Below are positions 33,275-39,639 of a stretch of 53,679 nucleotides of DNA, piece by piece. Origin of the DNA: Stenotrophomonas maltophilia (GTDB lineage: Bacteria; Pseudomonadota; Gammaproteobacteria; Xanthomonadales; Xanthomonadaceae); NCBI RefSeq assembly GCF_013464915.1, contig NZ_RAVT01000004.1, forward strand, positions 37 to 53,715, in the 5' to 3' direction. Below the pieces are notes generated by a model that was not told where the DNA came from, ran no database searches, and worked only from the letters and a program-made list of their open reading frames with translations. A program made the position numbers and the translations under genes. The first letter of the stretch is position 1; every line of letters begins with the position of its first letter.

Positions 33275-35059
33275 TCAGCCCTGGACCGCGGCCGGGCCGC
33301 GCCCGTCCTGCTCTTCGGCCAGGCGCGCGGCGAACTCGTCGATGAACACCGCCATGTCCGCGCCGATCGCTTCGGCACGCGCACCCAGGTAGTTGTAGCC
33401 GAACAGTGCCGGGATCGCGACGCCGAGGCCGGCAGCGGTACACAGCAGCGCCGCGGCCATGCCGGGCGCCACCGAGTTGATGTCCACCGCGCCGGCCATC
33501 GCCGCCACCACGAACACCAGCATGATGCCGATCACGGTGCCGAACAGGCCCACGTAGGGCGCACCTTCGATGGTGGTCGACAACCAGTTCATCCGCCGCG
33601 CCATCGCCTCCTGCTCGCGCACCATCACCGCATCCATCGAGGCACGGATCGCGGCGATGGTGGCGCCACTCAGGTAGCCACTGTTGCCGTCGCGCTGGTG
33701 GCGCTGCTGCATTTCATCGATGGCCACCTGGTAGATGCGCCACAACGAGCCATCATGCATGGCGGTCGGCGCCTTGCCCTGGCGATCCATGTCCGACAGG
33801 GTGCGCAGCGGCACGCCGGACAGCTTGCCGAAACTCTCGGTGAACACCGCATTGGCCTTGCTGGTACGGCCGAAGTGGCGGCTCTTGGCGATCATGATCG
33901 CCCACGACAGCAGCATCATCAGGCCGAGGATGGCGACCACCACCCAAGCGTCGAACGGCATCGCCTTGAGGATGAAGGCGAAGTGGCTCTGGCCCGCCGA
34001 CTGCTCGTCGGCGCCGTAGCTGATCAGGCGCGAATCGGCACCCTGTGCGGTGGCATCGGCCAGCAGCAGTGCCGCCGGACGTGCCACCCGCGAGACACGC
34101 AGCTCATCCAGCGCGCCTTCGAAGTTGGCCAACGGCTGCGCCGCGCCCGGGGCATCCGCGCCCACCACCGGGGCGGTGCCCAGCGCTGGCAGCTCGCCGC
34201 TCAGCTGGGCCACCACGCGGCCGTTGAGGTACAGCTGCAACGCGCCCTTCTCCGCGGTCAGTGCCACGTGCGCCCACTGCCCTTCCGGGATTGGCTGTGC
34301 CGGCGTGCTGCGCTGGCCATTGAACTGCACGAACGGCACCCGGTTCTCGATGCCCAGCACCAGTTCAGCGTTACCGTCGCGACGGGCGTAGATCGCCTGC
34401 GCAGCGTTGTTGCTGCCCGGCTTGATCCAGGCAGAGACAGTGAGCGGTGCGCCCGCTTCCTGCGTTAGCGACGCGCTGGCCGGCAACGGCAGCGGGCCTG
34501 CACCCAACTGCACACCGCGGCCGATCACCGAGCCCTCGGCAGGCGGCACCACGGCACCGGCATTGTTGCCGTAGGCGGTGGTGTCGCGCGCCGGCGCATT
34601 GGCCTCGGCAAAGTGGTAGACCAGCGTGTAGTCCGGGTCGAACACCTGCTGGCCATTGCCGCTGGCCGGTGCCTTCTCATTGCCGTAGTACATCCAGATC
34701 GTCTGCGGCGCGGCGGCGCTGACTGCCGGCACGTCCACCCAGACCAGGGCCAGGCCCAGCGTGGGATCGAACTGTTCGATCTGGTGGGCCAGTACGGTGC
34801 GGCCATCGCCCGACACGAAACGCAGGTCGTTGCCCGCGTCCTGGGTACCGTCGAAACCAAAGTTGCCGGTATGCAGGCGCAGCAGCAGCGGCGTGCGGCC
34901 CGGGTCACCGGCCAGGCCCGCGCCCTGCGGGCCGGCGTCGACGGTGATCGGCTTGCGGTACTTCCATTCGGCCTGCCACCAGTTGGCGTCGGCCGCTGCG
35001 GCGGGCAACGCGACCAGCGCGGCCAGCAGCAGCAATACTCGGGAAAGCAAACGGTCCAT
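33275..35059 (-). CDS. exbB: DUF2341-LamG-ExbB fusion (MotA/TolQ/ExbB proton channel with lectin-like N terminus)
   Basis: The ATG at 35059 (GGAGA upstream) gives 594 residues. After the signal peptide (VALPAAAADANWW) comes a DUF2341 domain (about residues 25-135: WKYRKPITVDAG, LVWVDVPAVS, TIWMYYGNE). A LamG/concanavalin-like jelly roll follows (about 150-335: YTLVYHFAEANAPARDT, APLTVSAWIKPGSNN, NFEGALDELRVSRVAR). The C-terminal third is ExbB: three helices (FDAWVVVAILGLMMLLSWA, GAPYVGLFGTVIGIMLVFV, MAAALLCTAAGLGVAIPALF). Normal ExbB is about 240 residues; here about 350 extra residues lie in the periplasm. Such fusions are known in two-partner-secretion loci, but their role is unproven. The jelly roll may grip the secreted adhesin or the peptidoglycan layer. 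Confidence 0.9.
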   Translation of the reverse strand: MDRLLSRVLLLLAALVALPAAAADANWWQAEWKYRKPITVDAGPQGAGLAGDPGRTPLLLRLHTGNFGFDGTQDAGNDLRFVSGDGRTVLAHQIEQFDPTLGLALVWVDVPAVSAAAPQTIWMYYGNEKAPASGNGQQVFDPDYTLVYHFAEANAPARDTTAYGNNAGAVVPPAEGSVIGRGVQLGAGPLPLPASASLTQEAGAPLTVSAWIKPGSNNAAQAIYARRDGNAELVLGIENRVPFVQFNGQRSTPAQPIPEGQWAHVALTAEKGALQLYLNGRVVAQLSGELPALGTAPVVGADAPGAAQPLANFEGALDELRVSRVARPAALLLADATAQGADSRLISYGADEQSAGQSHFAFILKAMPFDAWVVVAILGLMMLLSWAIMIAKSRHFGRTSKANAVFTESFGKLSGVPLRTLSDMDRQGKAPTAMHDGSLWRIYQVAIDEMQQRHQRDGNSGYLSGATIAAIRASMDAVMVREQEAMARRMNWLSTTIEGAPYVGLFGTVIGIMLVFVVAAMAGAVDINSVAPGMAAALLCTAAGLGVAIPALFGYNYLGARAEAIGADMAVFIDEFAARLAEEQDGRGPAAVQG

Positions 35060-35097
35060 GCGAAGGGTCTCCGGAGAACGCATGTTCAAGGAATGGG

Positions 35098-36723
35098 TCA
35101 GTAGCTGGTGCTGATGTTGAAATGCAGGCGCGGGTCGTCCTTGCGCGTTACCGGGCCATCGGCGTAGGGCCAGGCGTAGTCCAGGCGCAGTTGCAGGTGT
35201 TCGCCCAGGCGCAGCTGCGCGCCCAGGCCGACCGAGGCCAGGTTGTACTTGTCACGCTGCTCGGGCAGCGGCTGGCGCAGGCGCAGATAGGCCGCGTCAG
35301 CAAAGCTGTAGACGCGCAGATCGGTGCCGCTCCACAGCGACCACGCCGGCGTGCGCCATTCCAGGCTGGCCAAGCCGCCGTAGTCGCCGATCGCCTCAGC
35401 CGAGAGATAGCCACGTACCGTGTACATGCCACCGGCGGCGAACTGCTCGGCCGATACCAGCGGTGCGTCGGTCACCTGCAGCGAGCCACGCGCGTACCAC
35501 TGCCAGTCGTTGCCGAAGGTGTGGGTGTTGGCCACGTCAGCCTTGAAGGCCACGAAGCTAGGGTCGGCCCAATAGCGCTTCTGGCCGAAGGCGGTGGCGT
35601 CACTGCCGTAGCCGAACAAGCGACGCGTGCCGGCCACCAGCTGGGTGTTGATGCTCAACTGATCCTGCTCGCCCTGGCGCACACCGACGAAGGCGAGCGT
35701 GATCGGCGCGTACTTCAGCGGCGTCTTCAGGCTCTCCTTGCCCATCTGCGTGTCTTCCTCGGTGTCCTTGAAGTCCACACCGAGGCTGAGCTGGCGCCAC
35801 CACTGGCTGCTGCCGGCCAGTCGATAGTTGAGCTTGAGGCCGATCGAATGGCCGTTGCCGATCACATTGGTTCCGGTGCCGGTACCAACCTGTCCGCCCG
35901 CGTTCAGCACGCGGCTGTCGGATTTGTAGCCGGACGCTTCCAGGCTCCATGGCGTGCCTTCGAACGGCATCATGTACGAGGCCGAGAACACCTTGGCCTG
36001 TCTGGTGTCTTCCGGCGCCAGATACACACCGATGTTGGCGCTGTGCCCGCGCTTCCACAGATTGTCGTAGGCCAGCGACGCACTCAGGCGCAGCTTCTCG
36101 GTATCCGCGCTGTGGTCGTTGTTGAGCGCCGCGCTGGCGCGCCAAGGGGATTTCTCCTCGACCTGCAGGTCCACATCCATCGTGCCCGGCACCTGGCCCT
36201 CTCGCACCAGTGGCATCACCTGGCGGCGGCCACCTTCGTTCAGCGCGGTCAGTTCCTTCTGCGCCTGGTCGAAGTCCGGCACCTTGCCCTCAGCCAATGC
36301 CGGTACGCGTTCGCGGATCCGCTCGGGCGATTCATGCTTCGTGCCTACCACCCGCAGCTGGCCGATCGGCGTCTGCTGCACCTTCAGCAGCACCACGCCA
36401 CCACTGACCTGCTGCTCGGGCAGCTCGACGTAGACCGACTGGTACCCTGCCTGCTGGTACAGCGCATTGACAGCATCGCGTGCCTTCTCGACATCGGCCA
36501 ACGTCTTTCCCGGCCCAAGGAACGGTTCCACCGCGCGTTCGATCTGGCGCGGATCGAGCACGGTGTTGCCGCGCACGATGTATTCATTGATGTTCACGCT
36601 GGGCGCAGGCGCCGCCTCCTGCGCGAGCAATGGCAGCGGCATCGCGACCAGAGCCAGCAGCAGCGGATGCAGGCGCAGCGGAAGGCGGACGGCTCGGCAC
36701 GGAACAGGAGTCATCGAAGGCAT
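35098..36723 (-). CDS. pdtB: Two-partner-secretion outer-membrane transporter TpsB (ShlB/FhaC/HecB family)
   Basis: This 541-residue Omp85-superfamily transporter has a signal peptide (LLALVAMPLPLLAQ), then two POTRA domains (residues about 43-120 and 121-195, e.g. NINEYIVRGNTVLDPRQIER and TPIGQLRVVGTKHE). The 16-strand barrel carries the VRGY tip motif in MYTVRGYLS (near residue 437) and ends FNISTSY with an aromatic C terminus. It would export the giant TpsA encoded at 39640-52026. It heads an operon with exbB, exbD, tonB and a porin. A Pho-box-like site lies about 80-95 bp upstream. The gene name is used by analogy with the phosphate-depletion TPS of P. aeruginosa and was not checked. Confidence 0.88.
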   Translation of the reverse strand: MPSMTPVPCRAVRLPLRLHPLLLALVAMPLPLLAQEAAPAPSVNINEYIVRGNTVLDPRQIERAVEPFLGPGKTLADVEKARDAVNALYQQAGYQSVYVELPEQQVSGGVVLLKVQQTPIGQLRVVGTKHESPERIRERVPALAEGKVPDFDQAQKELTALNEGGRRQVMPLVREGQVPGTMDVDLQVEEKSPWRASAALNNDHSADTEKLRLSASLAYDNLWKRGHSANIGVYLAPEDTRQAKVFSASYMMPFEGTPWSLEASGYKSDSRVLNAGGQVGTGTGTNVIGNGHSIGLKLNYRLAGSSQWWRQLSLGVDFKDTEEDTQMGKESLKTPLKYAPITLAFVGVRQGEQDQLSINTQLVAGTRRLFGYGSDATAFGQKRYWADPSFVAFKADVANTHTFGNDWQWYARGSLQVTDAPLVSAEQFAAGGMYTVRGYLSAEAIGDYGGLASLEWRTPAWSLWSGTDLRVYSFADAAYLRLRQPLPEQRDKYNLASVGLGAQLRLGEHLQLRLDYAWPYADGPVTRKDDPRLHFNISTSY

Positions 36724-36798
36724 CGCGTCGTATCGAAGGGAGTGGCCAGGGAGCGGCGCGTGGGTCTACCAACAGGACGTGCACGTCGCGTCAAAACC

Positions 36799-36817
36799 GC
36801 CAACAGTTTTGTGACAG
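36799..36817 (-). promoter_or_regulatory. Pho-box-like site directed towards the tpsB operon
   Basis: Read on the minus strand, CTGTCACAAAACTGTTGG fits the PhoB box (two CTGTCA-type half-sites 11 bp apart around an A-rich spacer). The first half matches well; the second keeps CTGT. It is placed 76-94 bp upstream of tpsB. PhoB binding is inferred from the pattern. Confidence 0.55.
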
Positions 36818-36819
36818 CA

Positions 36820-36838
36820 CTGTCATCTTTTGACATAG
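36820..36838 (+). promoter_or_regulatory. Pho-box-like site directed towards the rightward genes
   Basis: On the plus strand CTGTCATCTTTTGACATAG holds a perfect CTGTCAT half and, 11 bp on, TGACAT, a near-perfect second half. It lies back to back with the minus-strand site (2-bp gap) and about 78 bp upstream of the small secreted-protein gene. The centre forms TGACAGCACTGTCA, a symmetrical overlap of the two half-sites. Confidence 0.6.
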
Positions 36839-36915
36839 CCGCAACGCTCACAGGCGGACCCTGCCTTTGCCACACGTCTTCATTGCAGAACATCGATTGC
36901 TGCGGGATATTCGAG

Positions 36916-37251
36916 ATGCGTGAATCGTTGATGACGTGCCGCCGCCCTGCCCTCGCCCTTGCCCTGCTGCTGGTATTGCCCTCGGTTCGCGCCGACGAGG
37001 CGAAGAAGCAGGAGGACGCCGCGCCCTGCATCGAAGTGCAGGTCAATGGCGAGCGCATCCCGGCCTGGGACTGCCTGCAACGCAAGCTGGCGCCGGCATC
37101 GAAAGCGGCGAAGTCACCGGCGCTGCCGGAGGCCGAACGGCTGATGCGGCAGCCCGGCAACCAGCTGATGCAGTACAACCTGGAAGGCACGCGACAGCGC
37201 ATGGGCGATGCCTTTGGTCGTTCCGTGGTGCCACAGCGCCCAGCGCGCTGA
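36916..37251 (+). CDS. Small exported protein with a conserved-looking Cys pair
   Basis: The ATG at 36916 gives 111 residues (36931 is an alternative). A signal peptide (ALALALLLVLPSVRA, cleavage before DEAKK) precedes a mature part with two Cys, CIEVQVNGERIPAWDC, spaced 16 residues apart and probably disulfide-bonded. A basic, Gln-rich C-terminal tail (LMQYNLEGTRQRMGDAFGRS) follows. I do not recognise the family. It is monocistronic, with the Pho-box-like site about 78 bp upstream and a SMAG pair after it. Position beside tpsB and the pseudopilin genes suggests a periplasmic or secreted accessory of the system. Confidence 0.7.
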   Translation: MRESLMTCRRPALALALLLVLPSVRADEAKKQEDAAPCIEVQVNGERIPAWDCLQRKLAPASKAAKSPALPEAERLMRQPGNQLMQYNLEGTRQRMGDAFGRSVVPQRPAR

Positions 37252-37263
37252 GCCTGCGCATCG

Positions 37264-37346
37264 GTAGAGCCGAGGCCATGCTCGGTTGCGTCTACCTGCA
37301 TTGCGGACGGCACGCGGAAAGCAGCCGAGCGTGGGCTCGGCTCTAC
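37264..37346. repeat. SMAG/REP pair; second copy supplies the gspC stop codon
   Basis: An element starts at 37264 (GTAGAGCCGAGGCCATGC) and a reversed copy spans 37323-37346 (AGCCGAGCGTGGGCTCGG then CTCTAC). On the minus strand the GTAG head of the second copy provides the TAG that ends the GspC-like gene at 37343. Confidence 0.85.
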
Positions 37347-37807
37347 AGGGAGGCGGCCGGCACGATGCCATCGGTCGGCACCGGTGGCAGCTCGGGCACC
37401 GGCAGGCTGCGCGATTGACCGGCCTGGTTCAGCTCCACTGTACTTGCACTTATGCTGGCCAGCACCGTGCAGGGTCCGAGGCGTTGGCCTGGCGCGTAGG
37501 CCTCCGCGGGTCGGCCATCCACCGACAGCAGCGCCAGTGGCGCGTGGTCACCGGCCATCACGCCGAGCACCACCACCTCGGTCTGCACTGCGCCGGGGGA
37601 CAGCAGCCGTACCAGCGGCAGGCTGGCCACCGCATCGAACATCGGACGCACCGGCGCCTCTTCGCGCGCCTCACCGGCCACCGCCGCTGGCGCCACCGCA
37701 GACAGGGTGACGCTCCAATAGGCCACCACGGCCAACAGCAACGTCGCCGCCAGCAGGGTCAATAAGCGATTGCGATCCCAGCGCCTGCCATCCATGTTCC
37801 GCACCAT
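37343..37807 (-). CDS. gspC: GspC-like type II secretion inner-membrane protein
   Basis: This protein of about 154 residues (start uncertain: ATG 37807, ATG 37795 or GTG 37825) has one N-terminal membrane helix (LLTLLAATLLLAVVAYWSV). A periplasmic homology region follows (VVVLGVMAGDHAPLALLSVD, then GQRLGPCTVLASISASTVEL), the strand order of the GspC HR domain that docks on secretin GspD. The Pro-rich tail ends PVPTDGIVPAASL; no PDZ or coiled-coil domain follows, so it is a short GspC. It runs opposite to the neighbouring pseudopilin genes and shares their promoter region. No gspD, E, F, G, K, L or M is in the window. Confidence 0.75.
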   Translation of the reverse strand: MVRNMDGRRWDRNRLLTLLAATLLLAVVAYWSVTLSAVAPAAVAGEAREEAPVRPMFDAVASLPLVRLLSPGAVQTEVVVLGVMAGDHAPLALLSVDGRPAEAYAPGQRLGPCTVLASISASTVELNQAGQSRSLPVPELPPVPTDGIVPAASL

Positions 37808-37843
37808 CGCCACGGTCGTGTACACCTACGCTAGCAGCTGCGG

Positions 37844-37861
37844 CTGACGCTTTTGTTTCAT
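37844..37861. promoter_or_regulatory. Weak Pho-box-like sequence in the gspC/gspH divergent gap
   Basis: CTGACGCTTTTGTTTCAT on the plus strand has two degenerate CTGTCAT-type halves 11 bp apart across a T-rich spacer, 50 bp before gspH. The match is clearly weaker than at 36.8 kb; it is listed because it is the only such sequence in this divergent gap. Confidence 0.25.
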
Positions 37862-37910
37862 CATGCCGGCCTAGGCTGGCAGGCATCGGCCAGCACAGGA
37901 GGCAACGTCG

Positions 37911-38357
37911 ATGCAGCGCATGCCGCGTGGTTTCACCCTGCTGGAACTGATGGTGGTGCTGGTGATCATCGGCATCTGCACGGCGGGCATCGGCCTGGGC
38001 CTGGGCAGCCTGCTCGACCCGGGCCGGCTGCTGCGGCAGGAGGCCGAACGGCTGGCACAACGCCTGCAGGTGGCGCGCGACGAGGCCCGCATCGATGGCC
38101 GTCCGCTGCGTTGGCAGGCCGACGCCAGCGGCTATCGCTTCAGCCGCCGCGAAGGCGGCCGCTGGGTCACCGTTGAAGGCGATGATCTGTTGCGTCCGCA
38201 GAAGTGGCAGGCAACGGGCATTGCAGTGCAGCCCGCCAACCCCATTGAACTGAGCCCGGAGTGGATAGGTATCGCCTGGGAGCTTGGATTGTCGCTGGAC
38301 GGCCGCACACTGCGTCTTCGTGATGATGGCAGCGGACAATTGCAGGTCGTGCAGTGA
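37911..38357 (+). CDS. gspH: Type II secretion minor pseudopilin GspH
   Basis: This 148-residue protein, preceded by AGGAGG, starts MQRMPRG followed by FTLLELMVVLVIIG, the prepilin peptidase site (Gly|Phe, Glu at +5) and hydrophobic N-terminal helix. The globular part (WQADASGYRFSRREGGRW, then LRLRDDGSGQLQVV) is GspH/FimT-like. It would sit at or near the tip of a pseudopilus with GspI and GspJ. Its stop overlaps the GTG of gspI by 4 bp. The prepilin peptidase and major pseudopilin would have to come from elsewhere in the genome. Confidence 0.88.
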   Translation: MQRMPRGFTLLELMVVLVIIGICTAGIGLGLGSLLDPGRLLRQEAERLAQRLQVARDEARIDGRPLRWQADASGYRFSRREGGRWVTVEGDDLLRPQKWQATGIAVQPANPIELSPEWIGIAWELGLSLDGRTLRLRDDGSGQLQVVQ

Positions 38358-38716
38358 AGCAGAAGGCACACGGATTCACCCTGATCGAAGTGCTGATCGC
38401 GCTGGCGATCGTATCGATTGCACTGGCAGCGGTGATGCGCTCGGTGGCAGTGGCGACCGACGATCAGTCACGGCTGCGGGATCGTCGTCTGGCACTGATG
38501 TGCGCGCAGGACCGCTGGCAGGAGCTGCGCCTGGCCGGGCAGCTGCCACAGGATGCGCGACGGCGCTGCGTGCAGGGGCGCAGCACGTTCCTGGTGCTGC
38601 AGCATTCCGGCACAGGCAGCGACGGCCAGCCACAACTGGAACTGAGCGTGGTCGCCGAGGACGCGCCGCGGCAGTCGTTGGCGCGGATGCAGTTGCCATG
38701 GACGGCGGCGCCGTGA
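38354..38716 (+). CDS. gspI: Type II secretion minor pseudopilin GspI
   Basis: This 120-residue protein begins at GTG 38354, overlapping gspH by 4 bp (GTGA). The leader MKQKAHG is followed by FTLIEVLIALAIVSIALAAV, a type IV pilin-like processing site and helix with Glu5. The short globular domain (RWQELRLAGQLPQDARRRC) fits GspI, which nucleates the tip complex with GspJ. Two Cys (LALMCAQDRWQ and RRRCVQGRS) may be bonded. Its stop overlaps the start of gspJ by 4 bp, so the three genes are translated together. Confidence 0.88.
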   Translation: MKQKAHGFTLIEVLIALAIVSIALAAVMRSVAVATDDQSRLRDRRLALMCAQDRWQELRLAGQLPQDARRRCVQGRSTFLVLQHSGTGSDGQPQLELSVVAEDAPRQSLARMQLPWTAAP

Positions 38717-39327
38717 AGCGCACGGCGCGGGGCTTCACCCTCATCGAGGTGATGATTGCGATCACCATCATGGGCGTACTGGCACTGATCTGCTGGCGAG
38801 CGCTTGACAGCGTGGCCAGCAGCGACCAGCGCCTGCGCCAGGCCGATGCAGAAACTACTACTGCGCTGCGCGTGCTGCAGCAGTTCCAGCGTGATATCGA
38901 GATGCGTGCCGACGATGCACTGATGAATGGTGCAGTGCGCCCGGCCGATCAACCGCAGCGGCTGCTGCCTCCTTCACTGGCAAGCGAGCGGCATACGGAT
39001 GGCAGCTTCGCGCTGGAGATCACCCGCAGCGTTGGCAGTGATGGCCTGCGCTGGCAACGGGTTCGCTGGTGGCGGCAGGGCAATACGCTGTGGCGGGCCA
39101 GTGGTGCGGCCACGGACCGGTATCCGCTGCCGGCGCCGGATCTGTCGAAGGGAATTGCGGTTGCGCGCGATGTGCAGCGGTTCGAGGTGCGGGCGTGGCA
39201 GCCGGGTACCGGGTGGGCGGTGTTGCCCAGCGACGGCGAAGTGCTGCCGGCCACCGGACTTGAGCTGCGGCTGGGGTTGCGCGACGGGCGCGGGCCCTTG
39301 AGTTACCGGCGGGTGCTGGAGCTCTAG
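38713..39327 (+). CDS. gspJ: Type II secretion minor pseudopilin GspJ
   Basis: The GTG at 38713 repeats the 4-bp GTGA overlap seen between gspH and gspI and is preferred to an ATG at 38698. The product has 204 residues: VKRTARG, then FTLIEVMIAITIMGVLALIC with Glu5, and a GspJ globular domain (LQQFQRDIEMRADDALMNG, then ALEITRSVGSDGLRWQRVRW, ending LSYRRVLEL). It is the last gene of the rightward set. No GspK gene follows; instead a repeat-rich stretch and the convergent tpsA lie downstream. Confidence 0.88.
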   Translation: MKRTARGFTLIEVMIAITIMGVLALICWRALDSVASSDQRLRQADAETTTALRVLQQFQRDIEMRADDALMNGAVRPADQPQRLLPPSLASERHTDGSFALEITRSVGSDGLRWQRVRWWRQGNTLWRASGAATDRYPLPAPDLSKGIAVARDVQRFEVRAWQPGTGWAVLPSDGEVLPATGLELRLGLRDGRGPLSYRRVLEL

Positions 39328-39345
39328 GCTTCGTTCGTGGCACCA

Positions 39346-39625
39346 CATCCACGCATGGCGTGGATCTACTGCCGACCAGGGTCGGCACCTACCAGGATGC
39401 GTTGGCATGGCCCGGCGGCGCCCCTCCTGCCGCCGGGTGCGCTCCTGCACCCGGCGGCGCCGTGTCGGTGGTCCTCACCGCTGATGGCCGCTCCCTGCCC
39501 TCGGTGCCGTCCTGGCTGGGGCCGCCACCGTTCCGTGGCGGCTGGCCCGATGCTGTTCGTTCTTCCGGCCCGATCGCATCCACGCATGGCGTGGATCTAC
39601 CGCCGACCAGGGTCGGCACCTACCC
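39346..39625. repeat. Hairpin-dense SMAG cluster between convergent gspJ and tpsA
   Basis: Two near-identical blocks at 39346-39393 and 39577-39625 each hold a CATCC...CTAC SMAG unit followed by the palindrome GCCGACCAGGGTCGGC and CACCTACC. Between them are a 12-bp perfect stem, GCCGCCGGGTGC with its mirror (39429-39458, 6-base loop), and an 8-bp stem, GCCGCCAC/GTGGCGGC (39521-39542). No gene is supported in 39328-39639. This is a likely bidirectional termination zone. Confidence 0.8.
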
Positions 39626-39639
39626 GGATCGTGCGATGC

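Noticed and set aside
36799..36838. Reading the TGACAG/CTGTCA symmetry as a simple palindromic repressor operator or a SMAG
   Set aside because: The 11-bp direct-repeat spacing on both strands and A/T-rich spacers fit Pho boxes better; GTAG heads are absent.
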